A stretch of 64,000 bases of DNA. Source: Phaeoceros laevis. Lineage: Eukaryota; Anthocerotophyta; Anthocerotopsida; Notothyladales. The position numbers and the translations under genes were made by a program. Location: assembly GCA_049999765.1 (NCBI GenBank), contig JBNGIQ010009228.1, forward strand, positions 1 through 64,000, read 5' to 3'. The first letter of the stretch is position 1. Every line of letters starts with the position of its first letter. Below, piece by piece: positions 25,864-35,558 of this stretch. The notes under the pieces were generated by a model. That model was not told the DNA's origin. It saw only the letters and a program-made list of their open reading frames with translations, and did no database searches.

Positions 25864-27388
25864 ACTAATGGGCAGATTGCCAAGAACATCTCAGGGAATA
25901 GCCACAGCTTGGCGAACTTCTGGTTCTTACATGCGACTCCCAAGTCCCATCTTTAATGGTAAGGCACCTGTTTTCTGGTGATAAGGCATCTGTACATTCT
26001 TTTCCATCCTGAATGCATTCAGGCTGGAAAAGCATGTACGTGGGAAACAGTGACTCCACAGCCCCCTTCTACGCATACTTTTCGCGAAGGGGAGATGACG
26101 GTTCCTTGGTTGAGCCAACTTCTGGCAGGTGGATGCTTTGAGTATTCTCCTGGTCCCCAACCAGCTCGATTTTTGGGATTCATCGATGAATCTCAAGCCT
26201 TCAGATGGGCCGATGGGCCTTGATAAGTCCTTGCAACTCAAGCCTTCGGATTCCTTCATTACCAAGGATTGTCTCTGGATTGGCGACTGGAATTGCCCAG
26301 AGTACCCAGTTTGCAATTTGGTAATTTCACTGCACTGTTTGGAAGCGCGCTGGAGGCCTGCTGCTTGCCTCATCATCATCCCTCAAGCCTTTGAAACAGC
26401 CTCATGCATATGTAAGAGCCACATGCTGCTTTCGTCGTCGTCGTCCCTCAAGCCTGTGAAACAAGTACACGGAAGGTAACAGTCTCTTTTTTCCCTCCAC
26501 TGACTATAATTCGTCAAGGGCCTATGCGTATGCAAGAAAGGGTGAAAGTTGCCCGATACGCTTCATCCAGCTGCAGAACTAGCCCCTCGACTCTCGTGAG
26601 AAGACTGGAGAACTCGGAATGTTCTTGTTCCTGTATCCGCCACAACGAGGGAACGTAAACCATTTCTGCGGAGACAAAAACGGCCATCCCCGCAATACAC
26701 GACACCATCCATGAACTACTGCTTTTCTGCCACTTCTTCCAGGGGCACTGAAGCCAAGAACATGTCATCCTAAAACTGTTACCGCTGCCCCTCACAGATT
26801 GACTAAGCATTTAAGGTGGAAAGCAACAGAGTCTCAAATCATCTTTTATGATTCTTGATAGTCTCCCTCTTGCTTTCAAGTCATTGTGCAACTGTCAGAT
26901 GCAACGATCTACCGTTAACTGTACATTCCAGGTCAACTACCAGTTTCAGTTCAACAGAGAAATAAAACGAATGGATTCGTTGTAAACGAACTCTTCCCCA
27001 CCCCTGGCAGCAGAGAGAATCCAATTTACAATCTACCTAGTTATAGTGTTCTCGCAGGATTTCTTGTCTACACGCACCCAAGACTCCCTTCAGTTCTGTC
27101 AGTAGAAGAAGACTTGAGTGGCCCTTCTCTTCACAAAGCCTCCTTCGCAATGGAGCTTTGCCTCGAAACACTTGTGCAGTCCAGGATCTCCATTGTGCGG
27201 CCAAAACAACATCATTTCTAACCAGCCAAAAAGTACTTACCTTCAGAGGCAGAGACCATCCCTCATGTTTATTTCTCCAAAAGGGAGCCAACCAAACAGT
27301 AAGCTTCCGGACAAAAGAAAGTCGGCTCAACGCTATTCCTATAAAGTGCCTAAAGTCGCCAAAAAAAAAAAGAGTCCGCTCAAGGTCG
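25864..27388. other. Intergenic region, 3' flank of the F-box gene
   Basis: It contains a 48-bp palindrome (25992-26039) and scattered direct repeats of CTCAAGCCTT between 26190 and 26460. A 98-codon minus-strand frame at 26514-26810 has a hydrophobic middle (SWMVSCIAGMAVFVSAEMVY), but I could not support it as a gene. A 97-codon minus frame at 27037-27330 lies in the likely 3' untranslated part of the F-box gene. Confidence 0.5.
25992..26039. repeat. Near-perfect palindrome, 24-bp arms without a spacer
   Basis: The arm 25992-26015 is the reverse complement of 26016-26039 at 22 of 24 positions, centred on GAATG|CATTC. It could extrude as a cruciform or fold as a loop-less RNA hairpin. Confidence 0.85.
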
Positions 27389-28870
27389 CTAAGTGTTCAC
27401 ATGGAAATAGTAATTCGGCCTCATCAATGGGTACGAAGGCAAGAACGTCCGGCCTCCGTGACATTTCGGCCGTGCGACTGACGGGAAGCGACTAGCAAAG
27501 TCCTCGTCATCAGAATCCTCAGAATAGTAGTACCCTTCCGGCAGTGGTACTAAGCGCTCGTCATCATCAGTCTCCATATACAACACATGCCACGTCTGCT
27601 GCGGAACGTGGAAGGCAACGACATGCTTCAACCCAGGAGTCGCATACCGCCTTGTCTGCACTGACTGTAGGTGCGTCGAGACCACCAGACAAATGAAGTC
27701 CCCAACGGCGCAGGCGTTGCATATAAAGGCGTCCATCTCAGGGAACCCCAGCTGCTCAATAAGGTCCCCGGAAGTCACAGCAACTTGCTCGAACTTGGAC
27801 GATCCTAGGTCAAGCTTCCAGATCCCAAAACCGTGAAGCCGATTCCCAGGGTTGGCGAGAACGCGCGCGATCAAATACACAGCCCCGCAGCTCTCCACAA
27901 ACAACCAATCCGTCCCAGAATGCACATCCTCCTCCTGCTGCACATAACTGACCACCACCTGCGGAATAGCAGACTCGCCAACCCTGGTGAACCCGCCATT
28001 GTCGAAGGTGTACCACACGCATTTGTGCTGATCGTACCCTGAGGAATGCAAATGCAACCTGAACAGCAACCCATCGTGCACCAACGCTCCAAAGTTTCCA
28101 AACGCACTCTCATCCCGCTCCGCAGGCCTCCTTTCTTCACAAATGTTCCACTCGTCCGTTTGGGAGGAGTAAATCCCCACGGCCCATGTCACAGTGTTGC
28201 GCTTGCTAAACACCTTTGTGTGCCAGGCTAGCGTGAACGTGGTCCCGAAGGGCTCATCCAGCTTCAAACGCATAGAATACCCCAAGCCCCGCCCGTAACA
28301 CTTGGAAGGAACCCTAGGCAGCAGACGGAAGGTGCTGGTTCCCGGATTCACAACAACAATGTAGCGCGACGACCGGACCCCTCGGTGCAGGCACACCAGC
28401 CCGTCCCCACAGTCCACCTCCCGGTGCAGCGTCCAGTGCCAGTTGTAATCCTCCCACCCTTTTTCCAGCGGGATATCATCCAAGAACTCCTTGCTCACAT
28501 AAGATAAGACGGAGCGCCACTCCCGAGGCGTGTTGACCGGCACGCAGTGCTGCGGGGGAGCGTCGCCCTCGCCTTCCTGCTCGTCGGCGTCCAAGCTGCA
28601 AATGAGGGGCCACAGGGGGCACAGCTCCTCCTTGGTCCTGAAGAAATTGGCGGAGGTGAGAAGTCGCCGCCACTCCTTGCACACGACCCGGAGCCGGCAA
28701 ATGCTCTTGGCAGGCAGGAACTTGAGGATTCTCTCCAGAAGCTCGTGAGGAAGCCTCCCCCAGATGCGCCGTTTCATCGGGGAGCTGGGAGAAATTCCGA
28801 AGCCATCTTCCAGGCTCCCCAGAAGAGCGTATGCCACCAGCTCCACATCGTCGACGCTGGTCTGCACCAT
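27389..28870 (-). CDS. F-box protein
   Basis: F-box proteins are substrate receptors of SCF ubiquitin ligases, binding SKP1 through the F-box. The first ATG in frame is at 28870 (MVQTSVDDVELVAYALLGSL). The F-box reads IWGRLPHELLERILKFLP then AKSICRLRVVCKEWRRLL at about residues 34-70. The remaining C-terminal part is rich in Trp and Gly, with a repeat-like pattern (DCGDGLVCLHRG, VVNPGTSTFRLLPRVP, WAVGIYSSQTDEW), suggesting a kelch or F-box-associated beta-propeller. An acidic stretch (YYYSEDSDDEDF) lies near the end. The gene is intronless and about 493 residues long, with high GC. The target protein cannot be inferred. Confidence 0.88.
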   Translation of the reverse strand: MVQTSVDDVELVAYALLGSLEDGFGISPSSPMKRRIWGRLPHELLERILKFLPAKSICRLRVVCKEWRRLLTSANFFRTKEELCPLWPLICSLDADEQEGEGDAPPQHCVPVNTPREWRSVLSYVSKEFLDDIPLEKGWEDYNWHWTLHREVDCGDGLVCLHRGVRSSRYIVVVNPGTSTFRLLPRVPSKCYGRGLGYSMRLKLDEPFGTTFTLAWHTKVFSKRNTVTWAVGIYSSQTDEWNICEERRPAERDESAFGNFGALVHDGLLFRLHLHSSGYDQHKCVWYTFDNGGFTRVGESAIPQVVVSYVQQEEDVHSGTDWLFVESCGAVYLIARVLANPGNRLHGFGIWKLDLGSSKFEQVAVTSGDLIEQLGFPEMDAFICNACAVGDFICLVVSTHLQSVQTRRYATPGLKHVVAFHVPQQTWHVLYMETDDDERLVPLPEGYYYSEDSDDEDFASRFPSVARPKCHGGRTFLPSYPLMRPNYYFHVNT

Positions 28871-29470
28871 CCTCCCGGATCCGCCGAACGGGTCGCTCAA
28901 GCCATCGCCTGTTTGCAAGGTTACAACGGAGGGCGAGCACTGAACCTCGGGCCTCGCTAGGGGAGCTCAGGGTAAACCCTAAACAGTGCCTCGATTCAAA
29001 AAAACCGCGGGAAAGGACTCGGCTGCGAACGCACGGGCACCTGGTCCCGGGGCGGTGTGTCCTCCTCGCACACTGCCCACGCGTAGCTGATGAGAGGCAG
29101 CTGCCCCGGCCTGTAAAGGTGGTCATGAGAAACTGGGCCTCAACAACAGCCACGTGTCTAAGTAGCAACAACCATGTACATGTCAGCCTTCAGCCCTTCT
29201 TTCACGATCATTCTTCTCCATTCAATGTCGTGGCGGATGGCCCAAGCTTGGTGTATCACAGTCGGGTGTTTCTTATTGCTTGCACACCAAATATTTTTTC
29301 CGGGCCTCCTGAGCATTACTATTACCAGGCCCGCTGAACTGCATCGGGTTTGACCTATTTTCCTTAGCTGTGTGCTTCTATCTGTGCGGGTTTACCAATG
29401 ACACCTGTGCACTGGAGTGGCACTGCTGTCTACTATCATGACTGGACTGCTACTGCTGAAAACCCTGCAA
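28871..29470. other. Intergenic region between F-box gene and PPR pseudogene
   Basis: GC-rich near the F-box start, which probably holds its promoter and 5' untranslated region. No gene is seen. Confidence 0.45.
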
Positions 29471-30870
29471 TTGGGTCACCTACAATTGCGAGCCACCAAC
29501 GGGATGCAACATTAGCGGTTTTGGACGCAGCTGGGGGGCACTGCCTGGAGCTGGAGCGGCGTTTGAAAGTGCCTCCGAGGCAATGGATTTACACAAGCCA
29601 AACATTCGTGCCCTCCAGTTGCTTAGCAGCTAAGATAGGCATACCGGACAATAGCAGGGCAGTAGAGCGGCAACACTTGTTGGAGTCGGTTTTTCTTGGA
29701 CCCCACATTGTGGTAGGACTGCAGGACGAACAGGAAGACGCCTGCTCTCCCGGCTTCACGACTTGATGATCTCACTGTCAAGCTTGGGTATGGATCTAAT
29801 GCATTTTTGGAAACCATCTATTGTCAAGGCCGGTTACAGGAGGCCATCAGTCTTCATGTGGTTCTCCATTATATCTGCACATGCTGCACAGGGGAAACCT
29901 AGTGAGGCCATCCGACTGTACCATAAGATGCGTGGATCAAGTTTGGAGCCCAATTGTCACATTTATGTCGCTGCCCTGCAAGCTTGTGCAAGAGCTGAAG
30001 ATGTGGAATCTGGTAGGCAGCTGCACGCTGATGTGTTGGAGAATGGCAATCAGCATAACTCTATTGTTTGCAACTGCCTGGTGGACATGTATGCAAAATG
30101 TGGGGAATTGGAAGAGGCACGCAGGGTTTTTGAGAGTATGGCCACAAGGGATGCAGTGACATGGAATGCCATGATTGTGGATATGCAAAGTGTGGCTAAC
30201 TGGAATATGCACGTAACATGGAAGAACATGATAAATGGTATGCTGAGCGTGGGGTCGGTCCCCAGGCGCTCGCATTTTATGCAAGTATGGAGCAGGAATG
30301 CCTGATTTTTGCAAACACTGTTACTTATCTTTGCCTCCTTGAAGCGTGTGCAAGTGCGGTGCTCTACAGGAGGGTAGGCAGCTGCATTCAGGGATAGTAA
30401 AAAGAGAACTACTTGAAGGTGACGCAGTACTTGGCACTTGCCTCATAAATATGTATGCAAAATGTGGCCAGTTGGAAGATGCACGCAAAATGTTTGACAG
30501 TCTGTCCACAAGGAATGGACTGCCATGATAAATGGGTATCTTGTCACGGCCTTGGTCCCCAGGCGCTCGCATTGTGTGCAAGTATGGAGCAGGAAGGCCT
30601 GATTTCAGCAAACAGTGTTACGTATGTTTGCCTCTTGAAAGCTTGTGCAAGTGCTGGTGATCTACAGCTAGGAGGCAGCTGCATTCAGGGATTCTAGAAT
30701 GACAACTGCTTGACATAGTTCTAGGCAGTTGCCTCCTAAATATGTGTGCAAATGTGGACCAGTGGGAAGATGCACGTCAAGTGTTTGACAGTTGGTCGTT
30801 CCCCAGGCTCACACTTCATGCAAGGATGGAGCAGGAAGGCCTTAGTTTAGTAGGAGACAGTTTTTGAGGC
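29471..30870 (+). pseudogene. Decayed, inverted copy of the neighbouring PDF-PPR gene
   Basis: The sequence parallels the intact gene at 31367-33718 but runs on the opposite strand. It starts at CTACAATTGCGAGCCACCAA, equivalent to the start of the intact gene. It then has an in-frame TAG directly after GMQH, and frameshifts across the PDF-motif region, which is still readable in pieces (for example DPTLW and DCRTN). An internal deletion removes the part between the PDF motif and the first repeats, so that it jumps to LDDLTVKLGYGSNAF. PPR repeats follow (SVFMWFSIISAHAAQGKPSE, CLVDMYAKCGELEEARRVF, NGMLSVGSVPRRSHF) with further frameshifts and small deletions. Similarity fades near 30870, and no E or DYW domain is found. 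Transcription is unknown. Confidence 0.88.
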
Positions 30871-31366
30871 ACATATGGGGGCGGCCCCAGATGTCACTTA
30901 CACAGTGCGGTCCTTGGGGCCTGTAGCTTTCCACGTTGAGGTGACGAGGGGCCTGTAAGTGCCGGAGAGAAATAAAAATAGTTTTGAGCAGAATGCCTCA
31001 ATTTTGAGAATTTTTACCGCAAGGGCTCCCTCACCCCTTGAAGGGGTGTTCATTTCAAATGAAGAAATGGTCGCTGGTGCGGGATGGTTGCAGATGGGTC
31101 GCCGTGTTTTACGGCTACCCATTTTAAGATTATTCTGAGTATTTTAAGAGCATGTTCATCGCGGATGCCAACCGCGAGACAAAACGTGGTTGGCATCCGC
31201 GACGCACAATTCATGTGCGACAAGACCGCCCCGGTACCTGCGCAAGGGTGCTCGTTTTAGAACCCAAACCCGCTGACTACCCCTCCGGTTGTGCATGATC
31301 ACACACTTGCGTGACCAACAGCACGCATGTGGTGGAACTGTTTCGGTTGGCAATTTTTCGTCTCGC
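30871..31366. other. Spacer between the two convergent PPR copies
   Basis: About 500 bp lying 3' of both copies. A minus-strand frame reaching into 31156-31434 is the DYW-coding region read in another frame. No gene is seen. Confidence 0.5.
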
Positions 31367-33718
31367 TCAATGTCGACCCTTACAGCTACAGGACCCTGCC
31401 TCGAATCGATGCACACGGTGTGCGTCCCGTACAACGATGTCCCTCTTTTCCACCCTTGACATAATCTCAGTGGAAGAGTGGCAGTCCCTGCACATTCGCA
31501 AGTTTTTGGTTACCAGCAGAGGTGTGCCATCGGGAGTGTTCAAGAGACCAAACGCCAAAGCTAGCTTCTCAGCATGCCCACACAGCGCATCTTCCTTCTC
31601 CTTCTCAGACACTGGCTTCAACACCAGCTTGGTGTGAGGTACATGGTTCCCTTCCTCCTTCAAACGTTCATATGTGCTCCTAACCTTGCATGAAATGTCA
31701 CCCCTTTCTTCCCCCACAACAAATGTGTGTACCTGCTTGTTCACCTCAATGCCTGCCACTGCAGGTTTCTTGCTAGCTCCTGCCAACTTTCTCAACCTTT
31801 CAACTCTGTCTACATCCGCCCACCTATCTGCATCTGCGTACATACTGGCCATGAGCACATATGCAGAGGCAGTCTGAGGATCTAGCTCAATAAGACTTTC
31901 AAAACACCGTGTTCCCCTCTCTATATCCCCATGACTCTTGCAGGCATTCAGCAATGACATCAACCCAACAGCATCTTTGTCGCACCCAGCTGAGTTCAGC
32001 ATTTTCTCTGCCTCACCTAAATGGCCTGCCCGCCCCAGAAGATCAACCATGCAATTATAATGCTCAGTTGTCGGGTTAAGGCCATGCTGTTTCACCATGG
32101 CATCAAAATACTGTCGACCCTTACTGACCAGCCCCGCATCACTGCATGCTACAAGAAGGCAAGTAAACGTGGTGTCATTAGGCTGAATACCAACCAGCAT
32201 CATCTCTTCGAAACAGGCTGTAGCTTTGTGGCCTTCATTGTTTCTACCATACCCATTTATCATGGCAGTCCATGTTACTGCATCCCTTGTGGCCAGACTG
32301 TCAAACAGCTTTCGTGCATCTTCCAACTTGCCACATTTGGCATACATATTTACGAGACAGTTCCCCAGTACTATGTCACCTTCAAGTAGTCCTCTTTCCA
32401 CGATCTCTGAATGCAGCTGTCTGCCCTGTTGTAGAGCACCAGCACTTGTACAAGCCTTCAGGAGGCAAGCAAACGTAACACTGTTTGCTAAAATCAGGCC
32501 TTCCTGCGCCATGCTTGCAAACAATGCGAGCGCCTGGGTACCGAGCCCATGCTCAGCATACCCATTTATCATAGTAGTCCATGTTACCGCATCCCTTGTG
32601 GCAAGACTGTCAAACAGCTTGCGTGCATCTTCCAACTTGCCACACTTTGCATACCCAGCGATCATGGCAGTCCATGTCACCGCATTCCTTGTGGCCATAC
32701 TGTCAAAAACCCTGCGAGCATCATCCAATTCCCCACATTTTGCATACATGTCCACCAGGCAGGTGCAAACAAAAGAGTTAGGCTGAATGCCACTCTCCAA
32801 CACATCAGCGTGCACCTGCCTGCCAGATTGCACATCTTCCGCTCTTGCACAAGCTTGCAGGGCAGCGACAAAAATGTGACTATCTGCCTCCAAACCTGAG
32901 CTGCACATCTCATTGTACAGTTGAATGGCGTCACTAGGTTTCCCGTGTTCAACATGTGCAGATATAATGGAGAACCACATGAAGACATTAGGTTTGGCCA
33001 CTCTTTTGAACACCTCAATCGCCTCCTGTAACCGGCCTTGACATGCATAGATGCGCAAGAGATGATTGCCCAAAAATGCATTCGATCCGTACCCAAGTTT
33101 GACAGTTAGATCATCAAGTCGACGCCCCAACACCAGATTTTTTTCAGCCCCACATCTCCGGATGACTCTGTACAGCAGAGAGGTGGACACACGAGATTGT
33201 GTCTCCGCCAAGACGGTCAAAGTGTCAACTGCTCGACTTAGCTGCCGATTCTCACAAAGTTGTTCGATTGCAGCCTGAGCCGTTCCGTACCCTTTGCACT
33301 CTGGCACCGTCGGAGCAGCAGTATTATGATGCAAGAAGGGGTTGGATGTAGGCTGAGAAGACCGTCCAACCCGCTTGTCCAAGACAGCCAGATGCGCATC
33401 CACCCAGTCAGGCTTGTTGTTCAGCCATAGGGGCTCCTTGGACTCCTTGTTCCTGAAGTCGGGAGAGCGGGCGCTCTTCTTGTTCGTCCTGCAGTCCCAC
33501 CACAATGTGGGGTCCAAGAAATACTGCCTCCACAACAACTCTTGCCGCTCTCCTGTACTGTTATTGTCCGGTGTGCCTAGCTTGGCTGCTAAGCAACTGC
33601 ACGGCACGAATGTGCGGCTTGTGTAAATCCATCGCCTTAGAGGCACATTCAAACTCCCCTCCAGCTCCAGGATGTGGGCCTTCCCAGCTGTTGGCGTCCA
33701 AAACCGCTGATGTTGCAT
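31367..33718 (-). CDS. PPR protein of the PLS class with KPAxA-type DYW domain and N-terminal PDF motif
   Basis: A probable organellar RNA-editing factor of about 783 residues, intronless. The first ATG is at 33718; the open frame extends to 33751 without an upstream ATG. Residues 63-106 form a PDF motif (WWDCRTNKK, SPDFRNK, EPLWL, PDWV), otherwise known from organellar single-stranded DNA-binding (OSB) proteins. About eleven PPR repeats follow, of P/L/S type (NVFMWFSIISAHVEHGKPSD; CLVDMYAKCGELDDARRVFD), then E1/E2 motifs. The DYW domain, from about residue 650, opens with KKPAVAGIEVN where the PG box normally lies. It keeps the deaminase HxE (GHAEKLALAFG, His715 and Glu717) and CRDC (Cys743, Cys746), and ends CSCKGRH instead of CSCxDYW. 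Family knowledge links KPAxA-type DYW domains to U-to-C editing. The target RNA and organelle are unknown. Confidence 0.93.
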   Translation of the reverse strand: MQHQRFWTPTAGKAHILELEGSLNVPLRRWIYTSRTFVPCSCLAAKLGTPDNNSTGERQELLWRQYFLDPTLWWDCRTNKKSARSPDFRNKESKEPLWLNNKPDWVDAHLAVLDKRVGRSSQPTSNPFLHHNTAAPTVPECKGYGTAQAAIEQLCENRQLSRAVDTLTVLAETQSRVSTSLLYRVIRRCGAEKNLVLGRRLDDLTVKLGYGSNAFLGNHLLRIYACQGRLQEAIEVFKRVAKPNVFMWFSIISAHVEHGKPSDAIQLYNEMCSSGLEADSHIFVAALQACARAEDVQSGRQVHADVLESGIQPNSFVCTCLVDMYAKCGELDDARRVFDSMATRNAVTWTAMIAGYAKCGKLEDARKLFDSLATRDAVTWTTMINGYAEHGLGTQALALFASMAQEGLILANSVTFACLLKACTSAGALQQGRQLHSEIVERGLLEGDIVLGNCLVNMYAKCGKLEDARKLFDSLATRDAVTWTAMINGYGRNNEGHKATACFEEMMLVGIQPNDTTFTCLLVACSDAGLVSKGRQYFDAMVKQHGLNPTTEHYNCMVDLLGRAGHLGEAEKMLNSAGCDKDAVGLMSLLNACKSHGDIERGTRCFESLIELDPQTASAYVLMASMYADADRWADVDRVERLRKLAGASKKPAVAGIEVNKQVHTFVVGEERGDISCKVRSTYERLKEEGNHVPHTKLVLKPVSEKEKEDALCGHAEKLALAFGLLNTPDGTPLLVTKNLRMCRDCHSSTEIMSRVEKRDIVVRDAHRVHRFEAGSCSCKGRH

Positions 33719-33722
33719 CCCG

Positions 33723-33765
33723 TTGGTGGTGCGCAATTGTAGGCGACGCAATTGCGCACCACCAA
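33723..33765. repeat. Perfect inverted repeat (17-bp arms, 9-bp loop) at the PPR 5' end
   Basis: Arms 33723-33739 (TTGGTGGTGCGCAATTG) and 33749-33765 are exact reverse complements around the spacer TAGGCGACG. The left arm is the first shared block of the PPR gene and its pseudogene; the right arm is an inverted copy of it lying just upstream of where similarity begins. Confidence 0.95.
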
Positions 33766-34897
33766 TGTCAACAGGTCGGCATGCAGCCAGACAAGGTCAC
33801 ACTCCTTCAGTATCAGAATAGCTGCTGACTCGACCTGCTTTGTGACCTGGGAACCTATTTTGTCGCCTCCCAGGTAAAGAGCCTCCTGACGGATCAAACA
33901 TCAAAGTGTGCACTTGCTTAGCATGCTTCATCGACCTCTACAGCCTCGGGCTCTACATGAGCGCCGTAACACCCTGCTTGCACCCGCCTGCGCTAGCGAT
34001 AGCCCGGCTTGCTCGTTGCCTGAAATGGGCATCTTCCATGAGCAACATTCATGAAAGGTATCTGTAGACCGGTGGTCCTTGCAGATCGTCTTATCCCTCA
34101 CCAGGCCCTCACCAGGTTGCAGTTCAACTAGCAAGACAGTTGTACGCCGTCCTCGTGACCGGCTACAGTACAGTGCTGAGAGCCCCTGACCGGTCTAGTT
34201 GCCCTCGTGACCTGCTAACGTTCTGCGAGCTCCTTCACCCTGCGGCCCCAAACTCGTTGCCCCAAACTCGTTTCTACATGCTCGCATACCACAGGAACAA
34301 GAAGACTCAAGAAGTTTATTTCCAGTGTGTGACGGGGTAAAAACCACACAGGAACAACTGGTCTATCACATGAACAAGCTTTAGCGATGCCAAGTTGCCA
34401 ACGAGTGTGACATTGTCTGGCTGCATGCTGACCGGTTGCATCTGGAAAAGGGCTGAGCACATTCAACTATCATAGCATGCGAAGTAGCCAGAGCCCGGCC
34501 AGCCTGTCCAACTCTCCGCGTGCATGCTTGATGCTCCCCCACAGCTTATAAGTTTGTCATAACACCCTTTCAACAATAGCATAGAGTATCACACACCTGG
34601 AGTGTGGAGCATCTATGCTCCCACATTTTGTAAACATTTTCACAAAGCTGGTGCCAGACACCACATGCCCTTCAAATACTCCGCTATTTCAGTCGGCGCA
34701 TACATACTAGTTGGGCCATGTCCTCCTCTAGTTTCCAACAACATGCATAAACATTCACTTATACCTATCACTCATACCTTCCACCATAGATATGCACCAT
34801 TCTAGTTACGCAGGTACGAAAGCTGTAGATTCAGCAATACCAACTTTCCTTTTATGTAAGTAGGTACTTGACTTGGTGAAAGGTACATGCAGCATAA

Positions 34898-35035
34898 ACA
34901 TGGTGTAGGGGCACATGGACATGGTATAGGTGTACATGGACAAGATGTAGAGAGGAGAGGTACTTGGGGTGCTCAAACATAGTGTAGGGGTACTCAAATA
35001 TGGTGTAGTGGTATCTAAACATGATGTAGGGTATC
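34898..35035. repeat. Degenerate short repeats of about 20 bp
   Basis: Variants of CATGGTGTAGGGGTAC(T/A) recur about seven times with substitutions and spacing changes. This looks like a decayed minisatellite. Confidence 0.7.
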
Positions 35036-35073
35036 TGGTGCAAGGGCTATCTATATGCATGCATGACGTTTGT

Positions 35074-35232
35074 GACGTTTGAGAAATATGTGTGTGAGAC
35101 TTGTGAAATATAAAATTGAGTGACGCATGACATTTATGAAATATGTGTGTGAGACTTGTGAAATATGAAATTCAATGATGCATGACATTTGTGAAATATG
35201 TGTTTGAGACTTGTTAAATATGAAATTGCGTG
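35074..35232. repeat. Tandem repeat, 55-bp unit, nearly three copies
   Basis: Units 35074-35128, 35129-35183 and a third from 35184 share GACATTTGTGAAATATGTG, TGAGACTTGTGAAATATGAA and ATGCAT. Copies differ at only a few positions. Confidence 0.9.
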
Positions 35233-35548
35233 CTATATGCATGTGTGAACCTCAAAAAGCAAACTATAGGAACGGAAAAATATAAAGACCTAGTGTGTGC
35301 TTTCATGAGGGTTGTTGCGTGAAATTTAGAAATTTATCCTTGGCTAAGTATTACAGTAAGGACCAAAAAATAGAAAATTGTAAAGGAGGGACAACCTACA
35401 GCTATCATGGCATGTATAAATCTCTACTAATAAAAGGAGTTACAACTCCCTTGGCCAAAAAAAAAACCTCCCTACGTAAGAGATAAAATAATAAAAGACT
35501 CACAACCAAGGAATCACGCTCCTTCAACGTTGATGTAATATTGTGTCA

Positions 35549-35558
35549 NNNNNNNNNN
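35549..35558. other. Assembly gap of 10 N
   Basis: Ten undetermined bases. Confidence 0.99.

Noticed and set aside
26514-26810. 98-codon minus-strand frame with a hydrophobic middle
   Set aside because: No family match, no clear start context and no splice-linked exons; not enough to call a gene.
31156-31434. 93-codon minus-strand frame next to the PPR 3' end
   Set aside because: It reads the DYW-coding sequence in another frame and then runs into spacer.
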